Below, piece by piece: positions 41,325 through 50,132 of a stretch of DNA of 64,000 bases. The number at the start of each line of letters is the position of its first letter. The first letter of the stretch is position 1. A model generated the notes under the pieces. It did no database searches and was not told where the DNA came from. It worked only from the letters and a program-made list of their open reading frames with translations. The stretch is from positions 4,624,001 through 4,688,000 of the forward strand of contig CP119325.1 in the NCBI GenBank assembly GCA_029202525.1. Reading direction: 5' to 3'. The position numbers were made by a program, and so were the translations under genes. Source of the stretch: Candidatus Pseudomonas phytovorans. GTDB taxonomy: Bacteria > Pseudomonadota > Gammaproteobacteria > Pseudomonadales > Pseudomonadaceae.

Positions 41325-42122
41325 ATGCAACTGATCGATATCGGCGTCAACCTGACCAACAGCAGTTTCCACGACCAACAGGCGGCGATCGTCGAGCGCG
41401 CCCTTGAGGCCGGGGTCACACAAATGGTACTGACAGGCACCAGCCTGGCAGTCAGTGAACAGGCACTGGAGCTATGCCAGCAGTTGGACGCGAGCGGTGC
41501 ACATCTGTTCGCCACCGCAGGCGTGCACCCGCACGACGCCAAGGCTTGGGACGCCAGCAGCGAGCGCCAGTTGCGACAGCTTTTGAGCGAACCGCGTGTG
41601 CGCGCCGTGGGCGAATGCGGCCTGGATTTCAACCGCGACTTCTCCCCTCGCCCACTCCAGGAAAAAGCCCTGGAGGCCCAGTTGGCGCTGGCCGCAGAAC
41701 TGCGCCTGCCGGTGTTCCTGCACGAGCGCGACGCCAGCGAGCGCTTGCTGGCCATCCTCAAACATTACCGCGACAACCTGACCGGTGCGGTGGTGCACTG
41801 CTTTACCGGCGAGCGCGAGGCGCTGTTCGCCTACCTGGACATGGACCTGCACATCGGCATTACCGGCTGGATCTGCGACGAACGTCGCGGCACCCACCTG
41901 CATCCGCTGGTGGGCAACATTGCCGAAGGCCGACTGATGCTGGAGAGTGATGCGCCATACCTGCTGCCACGCAGCCTGCGGCCCAAACCGAAGAACGGGC
42001 GCAACGAGCCGGCGTTTCTGCCGGAGGTGCTGCGCGAAGTGGCGCTCCATCGGGGCGAACCAGTCGAGCACACGGCGGCGCATACCACCGCGACGGCGCG
42101 GGCGTTCTTCCAGCTTCCCTGA
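41325..42122 (+). CDS. tatD: TatD family 3'-5' DNase / metal hydrolase
   Basis: A 265-residue TIM-barrel metallohydrolase. The start MQLIDIGVNLTNSSFHDQQ is that of TatD itself (which lacks the HxH seen in YcfH-type relatives). Metal-site blocks GVHPHDAK, GECGLDFNRDFSP, FLHERDA, HCFTGE and ESDAPYLLPR occur in order. TatD proteins are exonucleases used in DNA repair or degradation. The start at 41325 sits after a short leader. Although named after tat genes, no tatABC lies nearby. Confidence 0.93.
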   Translation: MQLIDIGVNLTNSSFHDQQAAIVERALEAGVTQMVLTGTSLAVSEQALELCQQLDASGAHLFATAGVHPHDAKAWDASSERQLRQLLSEPRVRAVGECGLDFNRDFSPRPLQEKALEAQLALAAELRLPVFLHERDASERLLAILKHYRDNLTGAVVHCFTGEREALFAYLDMDLHIGITGWICDERRGTHLHPLVGNIAEGRLMLESDAPYLLPRSLRPKPKNGRNEPAFLPEVLREVALHRGEPVEHTAAHTTATARAFFQLP

Positions 42123-42231
42123 ACCCGGCGCGCTGGCTGTTGATATGGGTCAACATCTTGCTGAGCAGGTGCGGGCACAATGATGGCACCTTGCCAATAT
42201 TGTTTCCGCTCAACTCAGAGAAGACCTGCCC

Positions 42232-43710
42232 ATGGGTGCCTGGCTTAGCAATGTTTCCCTGAAGTACAAGTTCTGGGCCGTCAATGCGGTGGCCTTTGTC
42301 ACGACCTTGCTGCTGGTGCTATACGCGGTGCACCTGGAGCAACGCGCCCGCGCCGAAGCTGCGCAGGCGCAAGCCGCAGCACAGGCCCAACTGCTGGCTG
42401 CGTGGCCAGCCGGGCAAGCATTGCCGCGACCAGCCAACGTCATCAGTTGGTCGGCCGGGCAAACGCCGGCTTTCGCCGGTGAAGCGCTCGATAGCCTGCG
42501 CAACGCCCAGGGCTGGGTCGAGCTGCCGAGCGCCTGGGTCCTCGGTGACAACCCGCTGCGCGGCGCCCAGGTATTGCGCATCGGCGACCAACAAGTGGCC
42601 GTGCTGGCCCAGTCGCCAAGCCTGCGCCAGGTATTCTTCGACCGCTTCAGCAACTACGCGGCATGTGTGCTGATTTTGATGCTGGCCATGCTGGGCGCCT
42701 CGCAATTGCTGATCCGCTTCCTGCTGAGCCAGCTCAACACGTTGAAGGATGTGATGCTGCACGTGGAAAAAACCGGCGACCTGGCTGCCCGCGTGCCGCT
42801 GGCCTGCGGCGACGAGGTCGGCCAGATGGCCGGGGCCTTCAATGCCATGCAGGCCACCTACCACCGCGTGGTCAGCACCGTCGCCGACACTGCCGCACAG
42901 CTGGACTCAGGCGCCGCACGCCTGGCCGACAGCATGAGCAACGTACGCCAAGGCATGCTCGGCCAGCAGAGCGAAACGGATCAGGCAGCAACCGCCATCA
43001 ACGAAATGTCGGCGACGGTGCACCACATTGCCCAGCATGCCGGTGCCACCCGTGACCTGTCACAAACCGCCGACACGTTGGCAGGTAGCGGCAAAGCAGT
43101 GGTCAGCCGGGTACAGGACTCGATTTCCGGGCTTTCCAGCGGTGTACAGCAAACGGCCGAAATGATTCGCCAACTGGCCGAAGACAGCCAGAAGATCAAC
43201 AGCGTAGTCGGTGTGATCCACAGCATCGCCGAGCAGACCAACCTGCTGGCGCTCAACGCCGCCATCGAAGCGGCGCGGGCCGGTGATCTGGGCCGCGGCT
43301 TTGCCGTGGTGGCCGATGAGGTGCGCAACCTGGCCAAGCGCGTGCAAACCTCTACCGACGAGATCACCACCATGGTCTCCGCCCTGCAATCAGGCACCCG
43401 CGATGCAGTGGAATTCATGCAGGAAAGCTCGTACAAGGCCGACGACTGTGTCCGACAGGCCCAGGAGGCCGGCGAAGCGCTGGCCGAAATTACCGGTGCT
43501 GTGGCGCAGATGCGCGAAAGCAACACCCAGATTGCGGTAGCGGCCGAGCAGCAAAGCCAGGTGGCCGAGGAAATGAACCGCGCCGTGGTGAGCATCCGCG
43601 ATGTCACCGAACAGACGGTGCAACAGACGGTGGGCTCGGCAACCACCAGTAGCGAACTGGCGACCCTGGCAGGCGAACTGAACAGGGCCATTGGCCAGCT
43701 CAAGCTATAG
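42232..43710 (+). CDS. Methyl-accepting chemotaxis protein with short sensor domain
   Basis: A 492-residue chemoreceptor. TM1 about 17-37, a short periplasmic domain (about 38-140) with no family I recognise, TM2 about 142-165, HAMP, then the cytoplasmic signalling domain with the hairpin tip IAEQTNLLALNAAIEAARAG and GFAVVADEVRNLAKRVQTST. It ends AIGQLKL without a CheR-tethering pentapeptide. ATG at 42232 follows AGAAGACC. No chemotaxis genes are adjacent. Ligand unknown. Confidence 0.92.
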   Translation: MGAWLSNVSLKYKFWAVNAVAFVTTLLLVLYAVHLEQRARAEAAQAQAAAQAQLLAAWPAGQALPRPANVISWSAGQTPAFAGEALDSLRNAQGWVELPSAWVLGDNPLRGAQVLRIGDQQVAVLAQSPSLRQVFFDRFSNYAACVLILMLAMLGASQLLIRFLLSQLNTLKDVMLHVEKTGDLAARVPLACGDEVGQMAGAFNAMQATYHRVVSTVADTAAQLDSGAARLADSMSNVRQGMLGQQSETDQAATAINEMSATVHHIAQHAGATRDLSQTADTLAGSGKAVVSRVQDSISGLSSGVQQTAEMIRQLAEDSQKINSVVGVIHSIAEQTNLLALNAAIEAARAGDLGRGFAVVADEVRNLAKRVQTSTDEITTMVSALQSGTRDAVEFMQESSYKADDCVRQAQEAGEALAEITGAVAQMRESNTQIAVAAEQQSQVAEEMNRAVVSIRDVTEQTVQQTVGSATTSSELATLAGELNRAIGQLKL

Positions 43711-43785
43711 TCGCCATAGCCAGGCTCGATTGGCCCCCGCACGGGGGTCGCACTAAGCTTTGTGCATGACCGAGAGGAAATGCCC

Positions 43786-44154
43786 ATGCGCAAACGCCTG
43801 CCCAACCTGCCCGCCTGGCAATGGCGCGGCTACCACGATAACCACCGCCATCCGGCCAACCTGGTGCTGCACCTGATTGCCGTGCCGCTGTTCATCCTCG
43901 GTGCACTACTGATTCTGTCCGGCCTGTTCGGCCTGGACCTGGGGCAGATTGCGGTTGGCGTGATCGCCCTGATTGCGGGCCTTGGCCTACAGCGCCAGGG
44001 CCACCGCCTGGAAGCCGAACAGCCCGAGCCGTTCGCCAACCGCCATGATGCCGTGCAGCGTTTACTGACAGAGCAGTTCATCACCTTTCCGCGCTTTGTG
44101 CTGAGCGGGGCCTGGTGGAAAGCCTGGCGCGAGCGGCATAAACATCGGCGTTGA
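43786..44154 (+). CDS. Mpo1-like (DUF962-related) small membrane protein
   Basis: A 122-residue protein with two or three hydrophobic segments (about 25-45, 48-68). The N-terminal pattern YHDNHRHPANLVLHLIAVPL resembles the His-rich motif of the Mpo1/YGL010w family, whose yeast member is an Fe-dependent dioxygenase of fatty acid alpha-oxidation. The match is by motif only. Start at 43786 has GAGG 8 bases upstream; ATG 43780 is too close to it. Not clearly in an operon. Confidence 0.65.
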   Translation: MRKRLPNLPAWQWRGYHDNHRHPANLVLHLIAVPLFILGALLILSGLFGLDLGQIAVGVIALIAGLGLQRQGHRLEAEQPEPFANRHDAVQRLLTEQFITFPRFVLSGAWWKAWRERHKHRR

Positions 44155-44177
44155 TCTAACGATCATGCGCGATCTTG

Positions 44178-44294
44178 TGTAGGAGCGGCCTTGTGTCGCG
44201 ATCGGGCTGCGCAGCAGCCCCAGTATTGCAGCTTCGCAGCAGAGATTGCCGGGGCCGCTTTGCGGCCCGATCGCGACACAAGGCCGCTCCTACA
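44178..44294. repeat. Long inverted repeat, third type (GGAGCGGCCTTGTGTCGCGA)
   Basis: 44-base arms (44178-44221 and 44251-44294) with a few mismatches. The core TAGGAGCGGCCTTGTGTCGC differs from the other REP cores in the window, marking another repeat class. Between converging genes. Confidence 0.85.
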
Positions 44295-44312
44295 GGGAAT
44301 TGTCGCTGCCTG

Positions 44313-45110
44313 TCAGGCGAACACGGTCACGGTCTGCCGGCTCAGCGCCAGCAACTCGCCCTCTGCCGTCCACAAGGCAGCAGCAGCATGCCCATAGCCG
44401 TCCCGCGCATGTTCGGTCTCCACGCAATACCGGCACCAGTCCAGCGTCGACAGCTTCGGCGTGGGCTGGATGAACTCGATGGTCCAGGTCAATGTGCTGC
44501 CTGCTGCAGGCTGCTTGAGAAACGGCATCAGGCTCGGTGGCCAGGCATCGACCAAGGCCAGCAAGTGCGCCTCATTGACCTGCTCTTCAGCCACATCCCG
44601 CAAGCGCACCCAGCCGCCCATCTTGCGCGACTGATTACCACTGAACGGCAACCCGCCCACTGCCCAGCGCAAGGCCACATGCCGCATGAACTCCGGTGTA
44701 ACGCCCTTGATATAAGGCAACTCGGGAGCTGAGTCGCCGAGCGCCGGCATGTCCATGGCCGGTAATGCTGGCACATCGACCACCGAAGGCCGACCTGCAC
44801 CGAAACTGCCCTGCACCAGAGTCACCACCTGGCCATCCTGAACAGCGCGGCCAAGCAAGGTGCTGACCGCCTTGCCTTCACGCAGCACCTCTACATCGAA
44901 ACGGATCGGTACATCCGCAGCCGCAGGCGCAACGAAGCTGATGGCCAGCGAGCGTACAGGGCGGCTGTCGGAGAGTTTCCGGCGCATGGCCTCATAGACC
45001 ATGGCCGCCATCAGCCCGCCAAAGGCAGCGCGGCCTTGGGCCCAGCTGGGCGGGATGCTGACGGCATCCGGGTTGGCCCGCACGGCGTCGAGCAGTTGGT
45101 TGAAGTTCAT
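44313..45110 (-). CDS. Acyl-CoA thioesterase (TesB-like double hotdog)
   Basis: A 265-residue protein with two hotdog-type halves: N-terminal block WAQGRAAFGGLMAAMVYEAM, middle DVEVLREGKAVSTLLGRAVQDGQ (in parts), and C-terminal LTWTIEFIQPTP with DGYGHAAAALWTAEG, as in the thioesterase-like superfamily near TesB. It would hydrolyse acyl-CoA to free acid and CoA. The start MNFNQLLDAVRANPDAV at 45110 is natural. It stands alone, 88 bases after the CHAD gene region in map order but upstream in transcription. Confidence 0.85.
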   Translation of the reverse strand: MNFNQLLDAVRANPDAVSIPPSWAQGRAAFGGLMAAMVYEAMRRKLSDSRPVRSLAISFVAPAAADVPIRFDVEVLREGKAVSTLLGRAVQDGQVVTLVQGSFGAGRPSVVDVPALPAMDMPALGDSAPELPYIKGVTPEFMRHVALRWAVGGLPFSGNQSRKMGGWVRLRDVAEEQVNEAHLLALVDAWPPSLMPFLKQPAAGSTLTWTIEFIQPTPKLSTLDWCRYCVETEHARDGYGHAAAALWTAEGELLALSRQTVTVFA

Positions 45111-45198
45111 TGGCTGGCTCCTGCCCGCAGCGAAAAGGTCTGCCCATCGTAGCCAGCAAACCCCGGGCGATCAGCCCGCATATCGGTCAATTGTCGGG

Positions 45199-45966
45199 CT
45201 AGCGACGCGCCAGCGCCTGCTGCAGCGCATCCAGCGTCGCATCCGACTTGCGCTCCGCCTCGCGTAGCTCCCGCTCCCAAGCGGCCTTGCAGGGGGCCAG
45301 GTCAGCATGGTCGCGCGCCTGCAGCAACCACTGCAGGCGGTCATGCCAGTCGCCCAGGTCGCCCTGCGCCTTTTTCAGCAGACGCTGCAGCTTCCTCCCG
45401 GCGTGGTCGAGCTGCGGGTAGGCTTCGTCGCCATAACGCACACGCTTGATCAGCAGACGCAGGCGGTGACGGTCGTGAGCGGGGTCCTGCAAGGCTTCGT
45501 ACAACGTACGCCACTGTTTGAGCAGGCGCTTGTCGATGCGTTTGTCCAGCGACTTGACCAACCCCTCGCGGCCTGCCGCCCGCAGGAACAACGGGAACGC
45601 GTCAACAATCGCCAGCACCCGGGTCAGCTGCGGGCTGGCAGCGACACTGGCAAAGGTCCGGCCCCGCCCTTCCAGGCGCCGCTGACCAGCTGCGGTATGG
45701 CCGCTCCCGATCAGCTCGGCTGCCAGCACTTCCCGGTCACGCAGCGGCGTAGTCAGGGTACCCAATGCGCTGGCGGCATCCTCCAATTGCTCCACTCCCG
45801 GCAGCCCGCGCAAGGGCCTGAGCAAGCTGCGCAGGCGCCGCAGGCTTATGCGCAGGTCGTGCAAGGCCTCGCTGTCGGTATCGGCCGCCAGGCGTTCACG
45901 GCAAGCCAGCAAGCGCACCTGCACGGCCAGTATCTGGGCAACGACATGGTCCAGCATTGCAGACAT
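45199..45966 (-). CDS. CHAD domain protein
   Basis: A 255-residue all-helical protein with the conserved His/Arg/Lys positions of the CHAD fold: LHDLRISLRRLRSLLRPL near residues 35-52 and HRLRLLIKRVRYGDEAY in the second repeat. CHAD domains bind inorganic polyphosphate and often sit next to phosphate or polyphosphate genes; none is visible here. Start at 45966 gives MSAMLDHVVAQ. The lipoprotein gene upstream ends 14 bases before it, so the two are likely co-transcribed. Confidence 0.88.
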   Translation of the reverse strand: MSAMLDHVVAQILAVQVRLLACRERLAADTDSEALHDLRISLRRLRSLLRPLRGLPGVEQLEDAASALGTLTTPLRDREVLAAELIGSGHTAAGQRRLEGRGRTFASVAASPQLTRVLAIVDAFPLFLRAAGREGLVKSLDKRIDKRLLKQWRTLYEALQDPAHDRHRLRLLIKRVRYGDEAYPQLDHAGRKLQRLLKKAQGDLGDWHDRLQWLLQARDHADLAPCKAAWERELREAERKSDATLDALQQALARR

Positions 45967-45980
45967 ACAGCGCTCCTTGG

Positions 45981-46259
45981 TCAACGCCCGGCACGGGACT
46001 CACGAATGTAGAAGCGCGCCTTTTCGGCTTTGCGCGTACAGCTTTCGTAACCTTCGAACTGCTGCTGGGTCTTGGCACCGGTCAGCAGAGACAAGGCCTT
46101 GGAGTAACTCACAGCGCCGGCAAAGCCTTCGGCCTTGGCCAGGTCCAGTTCCTTCCAGGCGGCATCCAGCTGGGTCGCGCAGCTGTCACGGTAGGCCGTC
46201 TTGCCCGCGCAGCCAGCTAGGGCCAGGGCAATCAGTGGAAGGCAGATCCAGGCTTTCAT
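45981..46259 (-). CDS. Small putative lipoprotein
   Basis: A 92-residue protein with a lipoprotein signal ending LALAGC (lipidated Cys17), then a helical region with two further cysteines (RDSCATQLD and YESCTRKAEK) that could form a disulfide. No family recognised. It lies just upstream of the CHAD gene on the same strand. Confidence 0.75.
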   Translation of the reverse strand: MKAWICLPLIALALAGCAGKTAYRDSCATQLDAAWKELDLAKAEGFAGAVSYSKALSLLTGAKTQQQFEGYESCTRKAEKARFYIRESRAGR

Positions 46260-46436
46260 CGGTAATACCTCAATGGAAAAAACAGTGGCTGTTCGACGCC
46301 CCGGCAGCTGAAAAGTGCCCTGCCTGGCCGGTTCGCCTGGCCAGTTTTATTACAGTAGCTCAGCACGATCTACATTGAAGCACAGCCTGTGATGGGTGCA
46401 TTGTAGGACCATGGTTGCACTGGACGGGGAATATTC

Positions 46437-47477
46437 ATGAGTAAACGCGTGGCGCTGGTATTGGGCTCGGGCGGAGCCCGAGGGTATGCACACATCGGTG
46501 TGATCGAAGAAATCGAGCGGCGCGGCTATGACATTGCCTGTATTGCAGGCTGCTCCATGGGTGCAGTGGTTGGCGGTATCTATGCTGCCGGCAAACTGAC
46601 CGACTATCGCAACTGGATCGAGAGCCTCGACTACCTGGACGTGCTGCGCCTGGTCGACGTCAGCTTTCGCCTCGGCGCCATTCGAGGCGACAAAGTGTTC
46701 GGGCAAATCCGCAAGATCGTCGGCGAGATCAATATCGAGCAATTACGCATCCCCTACACAGCGGTTGCGACCGACCTCACCAACCAACAGGAAATCTGGT
46801 TCCAGGAAGGCTGCCTGCACCAGGCCATGCGCGCCTCGGCAGCCATCCCAAGCCTGTTCACCCCTGTAATGCAGGGCAGCCGCATGCTGGTCGACGGGGG
46901 CATCCTGAACCCGCTGCCAATTGTGCCTGTGGTGTCCAGCCACTGCGACCTGATCATCGCGGTCAACCTCAACGCCACCAACCAGAAGCAGTACCAGTTA
47001 CCGGTGATCGAGCGCCCTGCGGCGTTCAAGATGCGTTTTGACTCCCTTTTGAGCTCGCTGGGCTCGCGCTTGCCGTTCCGACGCAAGCCGGCGGAAGAGC
47101 TGATGCGCATCGAACAGGAGATAGTCGCCGAAGGCCTGGCACCGCCAAACCCGTGGCTGGCCGATGCCGCCGACCCGGAAGGCCAGCAACCGGCAGCGGC
47201 CCCGGAACGCGAGGGTGCGCCAAAGTCGGCGACCGGCTCGTTCATCATCGACAACGTAGGGCCTGCTTCGCTGCTGGACCTGATCAACCAGAGCTTCGAG
47301 GTGATGCAGACTTCCCTGGCGCAATACAAGATCGCCGGCTATCCACCGGATGTGCTGATCAACGTACCCAAGCGGGTATGCCGGTTCTTCGAGTTCTACA
47401 AGGCGCCCGAGCTGATTGCGCTGGGCCGGGAAATTGCGCGGGATACGCTGGATAACTATGAAGGGGTGAAGCGGTAA
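46437..47477 (+). CDS. Patatin-like phospholipase (RssA/YchK type)
   Basis: A 346-residue serine lipase of the patatin family. The oxyanion hole is GSGGARGYAHIG (10-21), nucleophile Ser40 in AGCSMGAVVGG (GxSxG), and catalytic Asp153 in VDGGILNPLP. Such cytoplasmic or membrane-associated proteins release fatty acids from phospholipids. The C-terminal 120 residues, after a low-complexity Pro/Ala linker near 240-260, are not catalytic. Start MSKRVALVLGS at 46437 is typical. Confidence 0.92.
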   Translation: MSKRVALVLGSGGARGYAHIGVIEEIERRGYDIACIAGCSMGAVVGGIYAAGKLTDYRNWIESLDYLDVLRLVDVSFRLGAIRGDKVFGQIRKIVGEINIEQLRIPYTAVATDLTNQQEIWFQEGCLHQAMRASAAIPSLFTPVMQGSRMLVDGGILNPLPIVPVVSSHCDLIIAVNLNATNQKQYQLPVIERPAAFKMRFDSLLSSLGSRLPFRRKPAEELMRIEQEIVAEGLAPPNPWLADAADPEGQQPAAAPEREGAPKSATGSFIIDNVGPASLLDLINQSFEVMQTSLAQYKIAGYPPDVLINVPKRVCRFFEFYKAPELIALGREIARDTLDNYEGVKR

Positions 47478-47488
47478 GCGCTGTAGGA

Positions 47489-47598
47489 CCTGTGCCGGCC
47501 TCTTCGCGGGTGAGCCCGCTCCCACAGGGGCCGCGCTGACTTTGGATTCGGCGCGGTACCTGTGGGAGCGGGTTCACCCACGAAGAGGCCGGTACAGG
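47489..47598. repeat. REP inverted pair after the patatin gene
   Basis: 40-base arms (47489-47528 and 47559-47598), complementary with about four mismatches, with core GCGGGTGAGCCCGCTCCCAC. Between converging genes, next to a strong terminator. Confidence 0.85.
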
Positions 47599-47609
47599 AG
47601 ACAGAAACG

Positions 47610-47636
47610 AAACAGGCCGCACGAGGCGGCCTGTTT
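47610..47636. terminator. Bidirectional terminator between patatin gene and ppiD
   Basis: AAACAGGCCGC and GCGGCCTGTTT form an 11-bp stem with a 5-base loop; A-run on one side and T-rich sequence on the other suit termination in both directions. It ends 18 bases before the ppiD stop. Confidence 0.85.
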
Positions 47637-47654
47637 CTTCATGCAAAGATCACC

Positions 47655-49526
47655 TTAGTAACGGGTGATATCCGCACTGGCTTCCAGTTGCTTGCGGAAC
47701 GCCGCGAAGTCCTGCTGGCCAGCACGCGACGCGAGGTAGCGGCGGATCTGCTGCTTCTCTTCGTCGGTGGCGGTAGCGCCTTCGTTGACGCCTTTGAGTT
47801 GCAGCACCACCAGACTACCGTCACGCAGCACCACGCTGCCATACACCGGTTTGTCCTTGGCTTGCGGCTTGCCCAGGCGGAACAGCGCCTGCAGCTCGGC
47901 CGGGTCAATACCGTCCTCGCCACGGGTGACTGCTTCATAGGCCTTCCAGTCCTGCCCTTCGTGCACGCTGCCTGCTGCGATGGAACCGTCACGCAGGCCG
48001 GCGATCAGCTTGTCTGCCTTGGTCTTGAGTTCGGCAGTCGCCTTCTCTTTGGCCAGGTGCTCGCTGATGTTCTTGGCCACAGCTTCCAGCGGCAGTTGCT
48101 CCGGCTTGCGGTGTTCCTTGACGCGCAATACAACAGTGGTCTCCGGGTCAAGCTCGATGGCGGTGCTGTTGGCAGCCTCCTCCAGGACTTCTTCAGAGAA
48201 CGCAGCCTGCACCACCGAACGGTTGGCAGTAATGCCTTCACCACCCTCGCGCCCGAAGGCTGCAGAGGTTTGCACCTTGAGGTTCAGGTCCTGAGCCGGC
48301 TGGGCCAGGTCGGAAGCCTCGTAGGCAGCATCCTGCAACTGCTTGCTGGCATCGACGTAGCGCTGCTCGACCAGCGGGATTTTCAGGTCGCGGGTCAGTT
48401 TGTCCTTCAGGCTTGCGAAGCTCGGCACTTCCGGCGCTTGCACACCCAGCAGCTTGATCAGGTGGTAGCCAAACTCGGTGCGCACTGGCGCCGAAACTTG
48501 GCCATCCTGCAGCTTGTACAGCGCATCCTCGAACGCCGGATCATAGACACCCGGGCCGGCAAAGCCAAGGTCACCACCACTGTTGGCAGAGCCTGGGTCC
48601 TGGGAGAACTCCTTGGCCAGCGCGACAAAGTCTTCACCCTTGGCCAGGCGCTGCTCGATCTCTTCGGCACGGGCCTTGGCCTGGGCGTCGGTGACCTTGT
48701 CGTTGACCTCGATGAGAATGTGCGCGGCATGGCGCTGCTCGGCTAGGTTGGCGATTTCCTTCTCGTACTGGGCCTTGAGCTCTTCGTCAGTCACTTTGAC
48801 CTGATCGAAGAACGCCGACTTCTTCAGCTCGATGTAGTCGATCACCACCTGGTCAGGCGACATGAATTCCTTGGCGTGCTGGTCGTAATGCGCCTTGACC
48901 TCTTCTTCGCTGACCTTGACTGCGGCCGGGTCGGCCTTGAAGGTCAGGGAGGCGAAGTCGCGGGTCTGCTTCTCCAGGCGAGCGAAGGCATCGACCTGCT
49001 GGTCGGTGACAAAGCTGCTGCCGGCCAGGCCGGTGCGCAGCTGGCCGATGAGCATTTCCTCGGCGAGCATCTCGCGGAACTGCATGCGGCCGTAGCCCAT
49101 CTGGCGGATGACCTGGTCGAAACGCTCAGCACTGAACTTGCCGTCCACCTGGAACTCCGGCGTTTGCAGGATCACCTGATCCAGCGCGGCCTCGGAGAAG
49201 GCAAACTTGGCATCTTCGGCGCCTTGCAGCAGCAACTTGCGGCTGATCAGGCCCTTGAGCGCCTCTTCACGCAGCAATTTGTCATCCAGCAATGCCGGGT
49301 CGAAATCCTTGCCCAACTGTTGCATCAACTGACGGCGCTGCATGTCGGCCGCCTGGCCCAGCTCGTTCTGGCTGATGGTCTGGCCGTTCACCTTGGCGGC
49401 GTCCTGGCTATGGGTGGCGGCCTGAAAAATGGCTTCGAAACCGGTCAACGCCATCAATACGACGATAAGGCCGATGATGGTCTTGGCAATCCAACCTTGT
49501 GAATTGTCCCTGATATTTTGCAGCAT
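47655..49526 (-). CDS. ppiD: Periplasmic folding chaperone PpiD (parvulin-type)
   Basis: A 623-residue inner-membrane-anchored chaperone. Single N-terminal TM (about 12-34, AKTIIGLIVVLMALTGFEAI), a SurA-like helical region, and a parvulin domain (about 265-360, HAAHILIEV ... GGDLGFAGPGVYDPAFEDAL) whose prolyl-isomerase activity is often weak. It helps outer-membrane and periplasmic proteins leave the Sec channel. Start at 49526 (MLQNIRDNSQGWIAK) is canonical; the frame is open to 49604. It follows hupB in the quality-control block. Confidence 0.94.
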   Translation of the reverse strand: MLQNIRDNSQGWIAKTIIGLIVVLMALTGFEAIFQAATHSQDAAKVNGQTISQNELGQAADMQRRQLMQQLGKDFDPALLDDKLLREEALKGLISRKLLLQGAEDAKFAFSEAALDQVILQTPEFQVDGKFSAERFDQVIRQMGYGRMQFREMLAEEMLIGQLRTGLAGSSFVTDQQVDAFARLEKQTRDFASLTFKADPAAVKVSEEEVKAHYDQHAKEFMSPDQVVIDYIELKKSAFFDQVKVTDEELKAQYEKEIANLAEQRHAAHILIEVNDKVTDAQAKARAEEIEQRLAKGEDFVALAKEFSQDPGSANSGGDLGFAGPGVYDPAFEDALYKLQDGQVSAPVRTEFGYHLIKLLGVQAPEVPSFASLKDKLTRDLKIPLVEQRYVDASKQLQDAAYEASDLAQPAQDLNLKVQTSAAFGREGGEGITANRSVVQAAFSEEVLEEAANSTAIELDPETTVVLRVKEHRKPEQLPLEAVAKNISEHLAKEKATAELKTKADKLIAGLRDGSIAAGSVHEGQDWKAYEAVTRGEDGIDPAELQALFRLGKPQAKDKPVYGSVVLRDGSLVVLQLKGVNEGATATDEEKQQIRRYLASRAGQQDFAAFRKQLEASADITRY

Positions 49527-49587
49527 GCGTCCCCCAGAAACGGCTGTACCACTGCGTCGACAACCGCGGAGCGTGGGTAGAATCCTG

Positions 49588-49621
49588 ATAAAAGAAAGGC
49601 GCATCCGAGGATGCGCCTTTT
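49588..49621 (-). terminator. Rho-independent terminator of hupB
   Basis: On the minus strand AAAGGCGCATC and GATGCGCCTTT pair around a 4-base loop (49595-49620) and are followed by TCTTTTATC. It separates hupB from ppiD, so ppiD needs its own promoter in the 90 bases beyond. Confidence 0.82.
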
Positions 49622-49707
49622 CTTAGCAAACGTGTCAGGCGGGAACGTTTGCGCCCCGCCATCAGCGTGCTCGGACCAGGCCAGGCCGGGTCCGGCTGAA
49701 AGACGAC

Positions 49708-49980
49708 TTAGTTGACGGCGTCTTTCAGGCCTTTGCCAGCCTTGAAACCTGGAACCTTGGCGGCAGCGATCTTGATAGCTGCACCGCTTTGTGGGTTGCG
49801 GCCGGTGCGCTCGGCGCGCTCCTTGACCGAGAAGGTACCAAAGCCAACCAGTACCACATCGTCACCTTGCTTCAGGGCGCCGGTGACGGACTCGATAACT
49901 GCGTCCAGCGCTTTGCCAGCGATGGCTTTCGAAATGTCAGCAGATGCGGCGATAGCGTCAATCAGTTCCGACTTGTTCAC
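49708..49980 (-). CDS. hupB: DNA-binding protein HU-beta
   Basis: A 90-residue histone-like protein that bends and compacts DNA as a dimer. Typical sequence MNKSELIDAIAASADISKAI, then VGFGTFSVKERAERTGRNPQ in the DNA-binding arm region. The position between lon and ppiD is the conserved locus of hupB. Very high expression is expected; its leader (49981-50132) and the terminator at 49588-49621 make it a monocistronic unit. Confidence 0.96.
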   Translation of the reverse strand: MNKSELIDAIAASADISKAIAGKALDAVIESVTGALKQGDDVVLVGFGTFSVKERAERTGRNPQSGAAIKIAAAKVPGFKAGKGLKDAVN

Positions 49981-50132
49981 TCTAAGTCCCCTTATTTCTC
50001 TATTGAGTTTGTTTCTAAGTATGTAATGAAAAGCTTATGAAACGTGCGCTGAGTGGCCTGATGACAATAGCGTGCCGCTTTATAGCAAGGGCCCGAAAAA
50101 ACTGTCAAGGAAAGCCCCCCAGCCAAAAACTA

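Noticed and set aside
41325..42122. Missing HxH metal motif in the TatD protein
   Set aside because: TatD itself, as opposed to the YcfH/YjjV type, begins DIGVNLT without this motif; the other metal-site blocks are present, so this is not a loss.
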